From positions 16,149 through 80,148 of the forward strand of contig NZ_JAHKPU010000029.1 in assembly GCF_018860505.1 (NCBI RefSeq): DNA of 64,000 nucleotides. The letters run 5' to 3'. This DNA comes from Pacificibacter marinus. GTDB taxonomy: Bacteria > Pseudomonadota > Alphaproteobacteria > Rhodobacterales > Rhodobacteraceae. Positions 37,229 through 45,748 of the stretch are shown one piece after another (positions within the stretch are counted from its first letter, which is position 1; each line of letters starts with the position of its first letter). The position numbers were made by a program, and so were the translations under genes. The notes under the pieces were generated by a model, which saw only the letters and a list, made by a program, of their open reading frames with translations, made no database searches and was not told the origin of the DNA.

Positions 37229-38382
37229 TAACGGCGGTCTCCTGCGGCCAAAGGTGTTTGGGGGGCGCTGCTCGGCACGCGGCCATAGGCTTGCGGCATT
37301 GAGCAGGTTTTAAGATGTGGCAACACAAGGCGACCAAAGTGTTCGGCCTCATCAATGTGCGGATAGCCCGAGAAAATAAACGCGCGTATGCCCATTTTTT
37401 GGTAGGCTTCGATCTTGGACAAAACCTGATCCGCAGAGCCAACAAGCGCCGCGCCACAGCCAGATCTTGCACGACCAACACCAGTCCAGAGGTTGGGCTC
37501 GATATAGCCATACTCGTCCGCAAGTTCACGGTTCGCCGCTTGGTGCGACACGCCCAAAGACCCCGCATCCAACGCCCGTTCACGGATCATCCGGCCATAG
37601 TCGTCATCCAGTTTCGACGTGATGTATTCTGCGTATTCCTGCGCTTCTTTTTCCGTATCGCGCACAATCATATGCACCCGCAGACCGTAATCCAGCGTGC
37701 GATCATATTTCTCTGCCACAGCGTTCACAGCACGCATCCGGCCAGCCAGCTCTTCTTGCTTTTCAGGCCACATCAAATATACGTCGCAATGCTGACCGCA
37801 CAGCTCCAGCGCCATCGGAGAATAGCCGCCAAAGTACAACAACGGCCCGCCCGTTTGGTACGGCACGACAGGGTCCGTTGTCAGACCCTTAAAGTTGTAA
37901 ATCTCGCCCTCGTAATTGATCTCGCGCTGCGTCCATGCCTGCTTCAAAATCTCCACGACCTCGCGCGATCGTTGATATCTATAGGCACTTTCTTCCTTCT
38001 GCCCGGGGAAATCAGAGCTGATGATATTAACCGTCAAGCGCCCTTCCAACATGTGATCCAGCGTTGCCAAAGTCCGCGCCAACATGATCGGCTGCATCTC
38101 TCCGCAGCGCACTGCTGCCAGCAAATTTATGTCCGTGGTGATCGGCGCGCAGCCCGCCACAAACGACAACGTGTCTTGGCCAACTTGATACGAGGATGGG
38201 CACAAAATATTGCCAAACCCTTGCTTTTCCGCCGTTTTCACAATGTTAGAACAATGCGCCCAACTGGAGCGCAAATCCCCGTCAGGCACGCCCAAAAACT
38301 GGTAATCGTCCGAACATAGGGCTGCGAACCATGATACTTCTGCGGCGTCTAAATCTGGCGATGTGATAGGTACGATGGTCAT
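37228..38382 (-). CDS. SsuD-like flavin-dependent sulfonate monooxygenase (SmoC candidate)
   Basis: A 384-residue bacterial-luciferase-family (LLM) monooxygenase. Motifs shared with alkanesulfonate monooxygenase SsuD include PLLYFGGYSPMALEL, LRVHMIVRDTEKEA, EPNLWTGVGRARSGCG with ALVG, and FIFSGYPHIDEAEHFG. SsuD-type enzymes cleave C-S bonds with FMNH2 and O2, releasing sulfite. The start is the ATG at 38382 behind GGGAGGGAA. First gene of a six-gene operon with the AKR, flavin reductase and TRAP genes. Linear alkanesulfonates are an alternative substrate, but the AKR partner favours a sulfosugar. Confidence 0.88.
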   Translation of the reverse strand: MTIVPITSPDLDAAEVSWFAALCSDDYQFLGVPDGDLRSSWAHCSNIVKTAEKQGFGNILCPSSYQVGQDTLSFVAGCAPITTDINLLAAVRCGEMQPIMLARTLATLDHMLEGRLTVNIISSDFPGQKEESAYRYQRSREVVEILKQAWTQREINYEGEIYNFKGLTTDPVVPYQTGGPLLYFGGYSPMALELCGQHCDVYLMWPEKQEELAGRMRAVNAVAEKYDRTLDYGLRVHMIVRDTEKEAQEYAEYITSKLDDDYGRMIRERALDAGSLGVSHQAANRELADEYGYIEPNLWTGVGRARSGCGAALVGSADQVLSKIEAYQKMGIRAFIFSGYPHIDEAEHFGRLVLPHLKTCSMPQAYGRVPSSAPQTPLAAGDRR

Positions 38383-38433
38383 CGCTTCCCTCCCAAGAAT
38401 GCGTCTCACTTTCCACTTGCCTAGCACTCAAAA

Positions 38434-38456
38434 TGATGTAGATCAATGGTGTATCA
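38434..38456. promoter_or_regulatory. Imperfect palindrome in the monooxygenase/gntR divergent promoter
   Basis: TGATGTA (38434-38440) and TGTATCA (38450-38456) form a near-palindrome (5 of 7 positions) between the divergent starts at 38382 and 38492. A possible operator for the neighbouring UTRA-type GntR regulator. Confidence 0.3.
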
Positions 38457-38491
38457 ATTTTTTATCTCTGTTGCCTCTAAGGATCAAATCC

Positions 38492-39202
38492 ATGAAACCG
38501 AGCGGTGGAAATCCCAACGTTTTGCCAGCCTATGTTCAGATTTCTGAACTGCTGATCCGTGACATCAGCGCGGGCCGTTTAATGGATGGTGAACGCCTTC
38601 CGCCCGAACGTGAAATGGCTAAATCCCTGAAAACATCCGTGGGCACACTGCGTAAAGCGCTCGATATTCTCGTTGAAAAAAACCTGCTTGAGCGTATCCA
38701 AGGCTCTGGCAATTACATCCGCCATGGCGGTGACAGCAACAGCATCTATGCCATGTTTCGCTTGGAACTTCTCGGCGGTGGCGGCTTGCCAATCGCGCAA
38801 ATCCTTAGCATTGACGCGATGGAAAAACCGCACAGCCTGCCCCCCTTTGGCACCAGCACACATGCCACCCGAATCCGTCGCCTGCGGTTTCTCAATGAAA
38901 CAATTATTGCCGTAGAAGAAATCTGGCTCGATGCAGATGCAGGCCAAGTCCCTGAAGGGGCCATTTCTGATTCGCTTTACCACTTCTACAAAGAACAGCT
39001 TGGCTTTTGGATCACCCGTGCCGAAGACCGCGTGGGCATTGGCGCAGTCCCCGAATGGGCCCCTGAAAATTTCACCAAACCCAGCGGAACACTCACCGGA
39101 TATATAGAACGCTTAAGTTGGGCAGACGCCCCTGAAGCTGTCGAATTTTCACGCACATGGTTTGACACCGATCAAGCCCTCTACGTGCAACGCCTCAAAT
39201 AA
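38492..39202 (+). CDS. GntR-family regulator, HutC/UTRA type
   Basis: A 236-residue regulator. The N-terminal winged helix has DGERLPPEREMAKSLKTSVGTLRKAL; the C-terminal UTRA domain (from about residue 90) binds a small, often sugar-like, effector. AAGGA precedes the ATG at 38492 by eight bases, while the longer frame from 38363 overlaps the monooxygenase start. It is divergent from the monooxygenase-TRAP operon and just before the Gfo/Idh gene. Likely a local repressor released by the substrate or an intermediate. Confidence 0.9.
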   Translation: MKPSGGNPNVLPAYVQISELLIRDISAGRLMDGERLPPEREMAKSLKTSVGTLRKALDILVEKNLLERIQGSGNYIRHGGDSNSIYAMFRLELLGGGGLPIAQILSIDAMEKPHSLPPFGTSTHATRIRRLRFLNETIIAVEEIWLDADAGQVPEGAISDSLYHFYKEQLGFWITRAEDRVGIGAVPEWAPENFTKPSGTLTGYIERLSWADAPEAVEFSRTWFDTDQALYVQRLK

Positions 39203-39246
39203 GGCCTGAAATAAGACCCTAAAACGGCCAGAAAAAAGGAAAGACT

Positions 39247-40356
39247 ATGACGACCACACATTACGGCATCATCGGCTGTGGCATGATGGGACAAGAACAC
39301 CTGCGCAACATCGCATTACTGCCCGATACAAAAGTCACCGCGATCTATGAGCCAGACCCAAACATGGCCGAAATCGCTGCTAGCTTTGCCCCAGATGCGC
39401 AATTTTGCGACAGTATAGACGCGCTTTTGGCAATCGAGGCTTTGGATTGCCTTGTCATCGTCAGCCCTAATTTTTGCCATATGGACCAACTGGAAAAAAT
39501 CGCAGCTACGCGCCCCCTGCCCGTTCTTGTCGAAAAACCTTTGTTCACCGATCCCGCAGATGTCACGCGCCTGAAAGCCTTCCAAGACAACTACCCCGCC
39601 CCTGTCTGGGTCGCGATGGAATATCGCTATATGCCCCCAGTGGCCGCTTTGCGGTCCGCCGTCGATGACGCCACAGGCGGCATCAAAATGTTGACCATCC
39701 GCGAACACCGCTTTCCATTCTTACCTAAAGTCGGCGACTGGAATCGCTTCAATGAAAAATCAGGCGGCACATTTGTTGAAAAATGCTGCCACTTCTTTGA
39801 CCTCATGCGCTTGCTGACAAAATCCGAACCCCTGCGGATCATGGCCAGTGCGGGCCAAAACGTGAATCATCTTGATGAGGTTTACGAAGGCAAACCATCT
39901 GACATTCTGGACAACGGCTATGTCATCGTAGACTTCGCAAACGGCATGCGCGCCATGTTGGAACTGTGCATGTTCGCCGAAGGGGCGCGCTACCAAGAAG
40001 AAATCAGTGCCGTTGGACCAAAAGGCAAAATCGAAGCGCTGGTTCCAGGTCCGGGTCGTTTTTGGCCAGCACATCTTGGCGATGCGCCGATTCCCCAACT
40101 TATCGTCAGCCCTCGTGATCCCAAAGGGCCCGAAGTGCGCGACATTCCCGTTGATCCGACACTATTGGAAGCGGGCGATCATAACGGCTCAACTTTTTAT
40201 CAACACGAAGGTTTTCTGGCCTTGGTGCGTGGTGAGCGCGCCCTGCCCGATGTCAGTTTAAACGATGGTTGGAAAGCTGTTGCGATGGGAATGGCTGCGC
40301 AAAAAAGTGCCCTGACAGGTCAGGTTGTCACATTGGATGAATTCGCAGCACCGTAA
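39247..40356 (+). CDS. Gfo/Idh/MocA-family oxidoreductase (candidate NAD-dependent sulfoquinovosidase)
   Basis: A 369-residue protein with an N-terminal NAD-binding Rossmann domain (IIGCGMMGQEHLRNIA; VEKPLF near residue 95) and a C-terminal alpha/beta domain with GGTFVEKCCHFFDLMRLL. AAAAAGGAAAG precedes the ATG. In a plain reading it is a sugar dehydrogenase. Some members of this fold are NAD-dependent glycosidases; family GH188 sulfoquinovosidases, as I recall, are among them, so in this context it could release sulfoquinovose from its glycosides. That assignment is inference from neighbours. Confidence 0.88.
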   Translation: MTTTHYGIIGCGMMGQEHLRNIALLPDTKVTAIYEPDPNMAEIAASFAPDAQFCDSIDALLAIEALDCLVIVSPNFCHMDQLEKIAATRPLPVLVEKPLFTDPADVTRLKAFQDNYPAPVWVAMEYRYMPPVAALRSAVDDATGGIKMLTIREHRFPFLPKVGDWNRFNEKSGGTFVEKCCHFFDLMRLLTKSEPLRIMASAGQNVNHLDEVYEGKPSDILDNGYVIVDFANGMRAMLELCMFAEGARYQEEISAVGPKGKIEALVPGPGRFWPAHLGDAPIPQLIVSPRDPKGPEVRDIPVDPTLLEAGDHNGSTFYQHEGFLALVRGERALPDVSLNDGWKAVAMGMAAQKSALTGQVVTLDEFAAP

Positions 40357-40401
40357 ACGCGCATGAGCCCTGCTTCATCTGCGATGTAGATGACTAATTT
40401 T

Positions 40402-40431
40402 AAGACCCTAACCGCGTGGTTAGGGTCTTTT
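40402..40431 (+). terminator. Intrinsic terminator between Gfo/Idh and parB
   Basis: Perfect 12-bp stem AAGACCCTAACC (40402-40413) and GGTTAGGGTCTT (40418-40429), GCGT loop, then TT. The symmetric A/T tails make it usable in both directions for the convergent genes. Its GACCCTAA/TTAGGGTC half-sites recur in the replication origin at 43272-43297. Confidence 0.85.
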
Positions 40432-40466
40432 AGTCTTTACAACAAATGCAACTAAGGGGCGTCAAT

Positions 40467-41555
40467 TTAAGGCGCGTCTAAAAGACGTTCCAGCTCCGCC
40501 ATAGCGATCTCAACCAACTCCTGATCCACGCGGTCGCCGTTGATCCGGATCATCCACCCCTGCCCGTCTTGGCTGCTGGCCAGTCGAACGCCTGATTTCA
40601 ACTGCCGCGCACTGTGCGGCGCTGCTGGGGCTTTCTTTGGCCGCCCCCCGCGTGCTGGGTCTTTTCGGACGACGGTCAATGCAGACAATGCGGTTTCAAT
40701 CTGTTGAAGTTCTTGCTCAGGCGTCGTGGGCGTGGTGATGGCCAAAGCGTCCCGCAGCTTGGCCTCATGCCCTTCACGCAGGGCGGCGGCCAGTTTCAAA
40801 CCATCGCGCTCTTTCAGCATGTCAGGGAAAACCAGCATATCGCCAAGTTCTTCAAAGATCAGTGCAAAGGATCGTATTTTAGATCTCTTGGCTTTTGACG
40901 CCATCGGGAACAGCCCATTCACAGCGGCTTCGGTATTTTCAAACGCGCCCTGCTGGGCGGCGATCACCGAAATACGTCCTCGTTCATAATGGCTTAACGC
41001 GGCGCGAATTTCGTTTTCTTCGATCATCGCCGCAAAGGTGCCACCCATGGCATCAGGGTCGCGTACGATGGCTTTGATGGTATTGTACTTCGCATCTTTG
41101 GTCAGGTCTTTTAACGCTTGCACCGCGTGCAAGCGGCGGTAACCAGACAGCAGGCCGTAACGGCGCTCACCCTCAGGTTCAGACAGCTCAAACACCTCAA
41201 TCGGCAATCGAAGCCCGCCTTTGGCGATCGACATTTGCAGTTCATTCATCTGCTCGGCGTCCAGAACAACGCGGTCACGCACCAAAGCGTCAGCGTGGAT
41301 GGATTCCAAAAGTAATTCTTTTAGTATCAGACCCTTAGAGACAGAGTCACGTAAAATTTCGGCATCTGCGCTGTCTTTCGCAGATTTTTCGCGATCTGCC
41401 TGCGTCCGTGGATCAAATGCCCCAGCTGATTCGGCCGCCACCTGCGCAATAGGAACACTTAACGGCGCGCGCGCTGTGGTTTCGCCGCGAAACTCCTGTT
41501 CGATCTGATCCAGATCTGACGCGGATGGAGTCACCAGTTTTCTACGCTTCGCCAT
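40467..41555 (-). CDS. parB: Plasmid partition protein ParB
   Basis: A 362-residue ParB/RepB-type centromere-binding protein. The N-terminal ParB nuclease-like domain has LLSGYRRLHAVQALKDL (about residue 135), preceded by LRLPIEVFEL; the middle has a helix-turn-helix region and a basic KDPARGGRPKKAP linker. Its start overlaps the end of parA by 14 bases. It binds parS sites and loads onto DNA to segregate the replicon; candidate sites are the GACCCTAA inverted repeats on both sides of parAB. Confidence 0.88.
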   Translation of the reverse strand: MAKRRKLVTPSASDLDQIEQEFRGETTARAPLSVPIAQVAAESAGAFDPRTQADREKSAKDSADAEILRDSVSKGLILKELLLESIHADALVRDRVVLDAEQMNELQMSIAKGGLRLPIEVFELSEPEGERRYGLLSGYRRLHAVQALKDLTKDAKYNTIKAIVRDPDAMGGTFAAMIEENEIRAALSHYERGRISVIAAQQGAFENTEAAVNGLFPMASKAKRSKIRSFALIFEELGDMLVFPDMLKERDGLKLAAALREGHEAKLRDALAITTPTTPEQELQQIETALSALTVVRKDPARGGRPKKAPAAPHSARQLKSGVRLASSQDGQGWMIRINGDRVDQELVEIAMAELERLLDAP

Positions 41556-42957
41556 CTGTATTTTCCTCTGTTTTCTCTGCTTCAGCCGCCTGCAAATCGC
41601 GCCACCATGTGCCTAAAATCACCCGTTTTACTTCGGCCCAGGTCTGATCAAATGTCTCACGACCGCGCACATAGGTATCGCGATTAAAATCGCGGTAATC
41701 GGTCTCATAAATTCCCGACACTTGCTCACCCGCTTGCCCAACCATGGCCGTCACATCTTGTCGATAGGTGGTCATGAAGTCACCGAAATAGGCCTGAATT
41801 ACATTGGCCAAATCCGTTTGTTGAGCGGCGTCGAAACGGGTGATAAGCGCCAAAACGGCATCCCATTCAAATCGCATTTCAGGCAATCCATCGGCGCGCC
41901 GATTGCGGTTTTCGCCTTCTTCGATTGAGGCAAAAGTGGAATAGATCATATCAAAGAATCGGCCCGTTGAGTCGAATTCCAAAAACGACGCGCCAAGGGG
42001 AACCAGCATAATGTCAGCGGCAGCCAAGGCGTTGATCGTCAGGTATCCAAGTGCTGGCGGCGTATCGAGAAAGATCAAATCATAGTCGTCAAGCAAACCG
42101 CCATCTTCGAGCGCGTTGGACAGCGCATCCCATAGCGTCCATGAGCGCAACTGCATCCGCCAAACGGGCACTTGGAATTCCGCCCAATACAAATTTAGTT
42201 GGGCACCTATGAGATCGATATTGGGCCAATGCGTCTTTTGAACGAGGTTTCGCGGCGAAACTGTTAACGCTTCGGTAAGGGTTTCGTCGAACGGAAAAGG
42301 CGCTTGCCCTGCCGCTTCACGGACCTTGTTTTCACGCTGCAATGCCAAGGCATAATCGCGGGCCAAAAGCGGGAAGGCTGTTTCCCATTCGTCGGCCACG
42401 GTCCCGCCCAATATCGATGTCATCGATCCCTGACTGTCCAAATCAATGACGAGAACCTTGTAGCCATCAAGAGCCGCTGACATCGCCAAATGAGCAGATG
42501 TGGAGGTCTTACCAACACCGCCTTTGAAATTTGCAACCGCAACGACTTTGGCTGGCAATCCCTCGGGCCGCCAAGCGGTGTATTCGCGGTTTGCGGCTCC
42601 TTCTTTACTGAAATGCTCGCGCAGTTTCTGCACATCTTCTAAGCTGAACCACTTGGAATTGCCCTCACCTTCGCCCTGCGGCAATTCCAGATTGGCTTTC
42701 AAAACACGTCGCAAATGTGCAGGAGCTACAGGAATTAGATACTTGCATATCTCCCATGTCGAAAACTTGCGCAGACGTTTTTCCCCATCCGGCGCATAGC
42801 CGCGTTTTGCCAAATCATCACGACCTCGTCCTGCGAAAGCGGCGGCCTTTGCGAAGCGTGCCGTGTTGATCGGCGCTGCCAAACTTTCTGCTGCTGCTTT
42901 CGGGTCTATATTGAAATAAGGTGGGAGGGCCTCTTTGCCCTTATTGCCTGATGTCAT
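41542..42957 (-). CDS. parA: Plasmid partition ATPase ParA
   Basis: A 471-residue Walker-type ParA. The N-terminal ~115 residues form a DNA-binding extension with MerR-like helices (STWEICKYLIPVAPAHLRR). The deviant Walker A is KGGVGKTSTS (about residue 145), Walker A' is VIDLDSQGS, and Walker B is LIFLDTPPALGYL. The length and N-terminal extension are of type Ia, which also repress their own promoter. Divergent from the replication initiator across the origin. Confidence 0.92.
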   Translation of the reverse strand: MTSGNKGKEALPPYFNIDPKAAAESLAAPINTARFAKAAAFAGRGRDDLAKRGYAPDGEKRLRKFSTWEICKYLIPVAPAHLRRVLKANLELPQGEGEGNSKWFSLEDVQKLREHFSKEGAANREYTAWRPEGLPAKVVAVANFKGGVGKTSTSAHLAMSAALDGYKVLVIDLDSQGSMTSILGGTVADEWETAFPLLARDYALALQRENKVREAAGQAPFPFDETLTEALTVSPRNLVQKTHWPNIDLIGAQLNLYWAEFQVPVWRMQLRSWTLWDALSNALEDGGLLDDYDLIFLDTPPALGYLTINALAAADIMLVPLGASFLEFDSTGRFFDMIYSTFASIEEGENRNRRADGLPEMRFEWDAVLALITRFDAAQQTDLANVIQAYFGDFMTTYRQDVTAMVGQAGEQVSGIYETDYRDFNRDTYVRGRETFDQTWAEVKRVILGTWWRDLQAAEAEKTEENTDGEA

Positions 42958-43173
42958 GATTTAGCTGCCTCTGCATGTTCGCTACTTTATGCGATATCCG
43001 TTGAAGTATGGCACATGAACTAAGAAATGTGAATCAGTTTGAAGGCCTATCCAAATTGAAAATCAAATTTAAAAACAAAGACCCATCTGTTTAGTTATTT
43101 TTATAAGACTTTAGAATCTTTATGCTTAGAAAAAATTTTAAAAATCAATATCTTATGCCATTATAGGTTCCGC

Positions 43174-43259
43174 AATACAGGATGAAAGGCACCTAAATGC
43201 AGGATTATGGGTGCCAATATACAGGACTTGAGGTGCTGATTCTCGGGATTGTACAGCGA
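43174..43259 (+). repeat. 22-bp iteron array
   Basis: Three direct repeats at exactly 22-bp steps: AATACAGGATGAAAGGCACC (43174), AATGCAGGATTATGGGTGCC (43196), TATACAGGACTTGAGGTGCT (43218). A fourth unit at 43240 keeps only a core like CnGGATT and is doubtful. The step is two helical turns, so bound initiators would line up on one face. Confidence 0.75.
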
Positions 43260-43271
43260 TTTCCGACGTTA

Positions 43272-43297
43272 GACCCTAAAAGTACTGGTTTAGGGTC
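43272..43297. promoter_or_regulatory. GACCCTAAA inverted repeat in the origin
   Basis: Perfect 9-bp arms GACCCTAAA (43272-43280) and TTTAGGGTC (43289-43297). The same eight-base half-site forms the terminator stem at 40402-40429 beyond parB. It is not followed by a T-run here, so a centromere (parS) or ParA operator is more likely. Confidence 0.55.
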
Positions 43298-43384
43298 ATT
43301 TGCAAACGAATCGGATATCCTGTGTGCGAATCTTCCTAACTGATTGTCCTGTATTCGGGTTCCTTAATCAGACAATGGGCGCCT

Positions 43385-43421
43385 GAGGTGCCAAGTTACG
43401 GTATCACCTTTAAGGTGCCAA
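43385..43421. promoter_or_regulatory. GGTGCCAA repeats upstream of rep
   Basis: AGGTGCCAA occurs at 43386-43394 and 43413-43421 and GGGTGCCAA in the second iteron. Between them, CACCTT-T-AAGGTG (43405-43417) is a perfect palindrome. This may be the autoregulatory site for the initiator. Confidence 0.45.
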
Positions 43422-43543
43422 TTGAATGCTTGAACGTGGGGACCTTATCGCAAATACTGAGGATATGAAGCACTGTGATACGAATCGCAAGAACGAGGTC
43501 AGAAAAATAGGCCCATAGGTGCGCATGAGCAAAGAGACAGGCA

Positions 43544-44737
43544 ATGGACGATATTGAAAAAGAGACCCTGACCGGATCATTGCGGCGTGGCGCGGTGAAA
43601 AAAAACGTGGCCGCGATTCATGTCTCGGGCAAGCTGACCCTGCTTCAGCGCAAGCTGTCCAACGTGCTGTTGCTCAATGCCTATGACACGTTGATGAGCC
43701 AACAAGTGCATCAGATTGATGCGCGCACCTTGTGCATGATGATCGGCTATAATTCCAACGATATGGACACGCTCAAACAGTCGCTGCGTGGGCTGGCCGA
43801 AACTGTGGCCGAGTGGGACATGCTGGATGAGGAGGGGCGTCAAGAATGGGGCGTGTCGTCCTTGCTGAGTTATGCCAAGCTGAAAGGTGGGGTGTGTGAA
43901 TACGCTTATTCACCCGCCTTGGCGCAAAAGCTGGATGACCCCAAAGTCTTTGCCTTGATCAATTTGAATATTCAGCGACGCTTTACCTCCGGGCATGCTT
44001 TGGCGCTGTATGAGAATTGCTATCGCTTTGTACGCACAGGGTCGACGGGCTGGTGGTCGCTCGACTTGTTTCGCCGCCTGATGGGGGTGTCCGAGAGTTC
44101 CTATTATGAAGTGTACAAGCATTTGAACGCCAAGATTATCAAACCGGCTGTTGCTGAGGTGAATAAGACCTCGAACATTGTTGTGACGCCTGAAACCAAA
44201 AAGATAGGTCGGTCGGTGTCTGAAATTCGGTTCAAGATTGCCGAAAATCCGCAGTTGTCGATTTTGGACTTGGATGATGGTGCGGGCTTGCGCAATTCAG
44301 ACATTTACAAACGGATGCGTGCGCTTGGGGTGAGTGATCGTTTGGCGTTGCAATGGATGAATGAGCACGACGAAGCCTATGTGCGCAAGCAGGTGGATTA
44401 CGTGGCGGGGCAGGGCGGTGTTAAAAATCCGGTAAGTTATTTGACCGCAGCTCTTAAACAAGACTTTAGCGGCAGTACGGTTTCGCCGCGAAACCGGCAA
44501 CAGCCCTTGAGCGAAAAAGGTTCTGAGCGGGCCAAGCGGCTTGAAATTTTGCAAAGGTTGGTCAGCGCCAGATCGCCGACGCAGCGCGATGCGGATAAGC
44601 GTTTGTTTATGTCGACACTTGATGGGGCGGCGCGGTTGGACTTTGAAAATTATGGCTGGGTGTCATCGCTCAATCACGCACAGATTGTGATGTTTTGGCA
44701 AGACATCGTTCCTGGGGCCTTTGATGAGGTTGAATAA
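43544..44737 (+). CDS. Plasmid replication initiator (Rep_3/RepB type)
   Basis: A 397-residue initiator. The region from residue ~10 to ~235 contains two winged-helix domains typical of the Rep_3 (PF01051) family: LTLLQRKLSNVLLLNAYD at the start and ALALYENCYRFVRTGSTGWWSLDLFRRLMG later. The C-terminal ~130 residues are a variable extension. Iterons upstream fit this family, which binds them to open the origin. Divergent from parAB. Roseobacter plasmids carry such initiators under the names RepB-type or DnaA-like; I cannot choose between these classes. Confidence 0.85.
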   Translation: MDDIEKETLTGSLRRGAVKKNVAAIHVSGKLTLLQRKLSNVLLLNAYDTLMSQQVHQIDARTLCMMIGYNSNDMDTLKQSLRGLAETVAEWDMLDEEGRQEWGVSSLLSYAKLKGGVCEYAYSPALAQKLDDPKVFALINLNIQRRFTSGHALALYENCYRFVRTGSTGWWSLDLFRRLMGVSESSYYEVYKHLNAKIIKPAVAEVNKTSNIVVTPETKKIGRSVSEIRFKIAENPQLSILDLDDGAGLRNSDIYKRMRALGVSDRLALQWMNEHDEAYVRKQVDYVAGQGGVKNPVSYLTAALKQDFSGSTVSPRNRQQPLSEKGSERAKRLEILQRLVSARSPTQRDADKRLFMSTLDGAARLDFENYGWVSSLNHAQIVMFWQDIVPGAFDEVE

Positions 44738-44963
44738 GTATTGAGGTGAGCGGGGCAGGGGGGGGCATCACGGGCGTGTCTTGGGAAACGGGATTGAGAT
44801 GATGCCAGCCGTGTTGCGCGATCAATAGCACCCTGCGGCAACCGTTCTATGTTTGCGAGACTACAAAACGGGCGCAGATTCAACAACTTTGAGTTGATTT
44901 TTCTCGCGTTCACCTTTGAAATATGTTCAGAGATTGCATGAAACCAGATAGTGAATCCACCGC

Positions 44964-45650
44964 ATGATATTTCTTGATTACATTGATCTTTATTGTGAAC
45001 GCACAGCGTCAGGGTTTTGGAATGAACCAATCAATGCGCTCAGCAATGCCGCCTTTTTGATCGCAGCGTTGATCGCTTGGCGCGCACTTCAGGCTTCGGA
45101 TCGGCGCGGTATCATGGATTACATACTCATCTGTTTGGCGGCCTGTATTGGCGTGGGATCATTTCTGTTTCACACCTACGCCAATGGGCAAACCGAGCTG
45201 TTGGACGTGATTCCCATTTGGACGTTTGTAATATTGTACGTCGCCACAACGGTCTTCCGCATCAGTAATGGAAACCATCTGAAAACCTTACGGATCATGT
45301 TAATTGTCCTCGTTTGTGTTGGTGTTAGCCTTTGGGCGACAAGCGGAGATGTTTCGACGCAGGATGCCGACGAGCCAGCCCTTTTAAACGGGTCTTTGCA
45401 ATATCTGCCAGCATTGGTGGCGCTGTGGGCCTTTTCTATCGCGACTGTGATACGTCGCCATCCAGCCAGAATTTTGGTGATCTCGGCGGCAAGTTGTTTT
45501 ACGGTTTCCTTGGGCTTTCGTACAGTCGACTTGATGACTTGTGGTGTCACTGGCGTGGGTACTCATTTCATGTGGCATGTTTTGAACGGTTCCATGGTGC
45601 TCGGGCTTTTGTTGGCGCTTATTCGGCATGTTCCTTCAGCTGGAAAATGA
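44964..45650 (+). CDS. Ceramidase-like integral membrane protein (CREST family)
   Basis: A 228-residue membrane protein with about seven helices. DLYCERTASGFWNEPINALSNAAF at the N-terminus, GSFLFHTYANG in the middle and GTHFMWHVLNGSM at the C-terminus give the conserved His, Ser and Asp/Cys set of the alkaline ceramidase/CREST hydrolases. Bacterial members are presumed lipid amide hydrolases. The start is weakly supported by its ribosome-binding site. It stands alone after rep. Confidence 0.82.
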   Translation: MIFLDYIDLYCERTASGFWNEPINALSNAAFLIAALIAWRALQASDRRGIMDYILICLAACIGVGSFLFHTYANGQTELLDVIPIWTFVILYVATTVFRISNGNHLKTLRIMLIVLVCVGVSLWATSGDVSTQDADEPALLNGSLQYLPALVALWAFSIATVIRRHPARILVISAASCFTVSLGFRTVDLMTCGVTGVGTHFMWHVLNGSMVLGLLLALIRHVPSAGK

Positions 45651-45748
45651 ATCTGATGAAAAAAGCTTATGACGTTCCAGATAAGAAAGCGTGAAAAATG
45701 TTTTTACGCGTCAGATACACTACATAACACTGATTATACGCCAAAACC

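Larger units (their letters stand above)
42958..43543. other. Replication origin region
   Basis: A 586-bp gene-free stretch between divergent parA and rep. It holds a very AT-rich segment at about 43060-43165 (candidate unwinding element), direct iterons at 43174-43237, a GACCCTAAA inverted repeat at 43272-43297, an inverted partial iteron (TTGTCCTGTATT, 43344-43355), and GGTGCC repeats close to rep. This is the usual layout of an iteron-controlled plasmid origin. No clear consensus DnaA box was found by eye. Confidence 0.8.

Noticed and set aside
37315..38319. 334-codon open frame on the plus strand opposite the monooxygenase
   Set aside because: Antisense shadow of a well-supported gene; no ribosome-binding site and composition rich in His, Arg and Gln as expected of a reversed frame.
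43344..43355. Second full iteron array in inverse orientation
   Set aside because: Only one partial match (TTGTCCTGTATT); other TACAGGA-like pieces are irregularly spaced.
44738..44963. Small RNA or gene between rep and the ceramidase gene
   Set aside because: No open frame with a start, no strong hairpin with a T-run.
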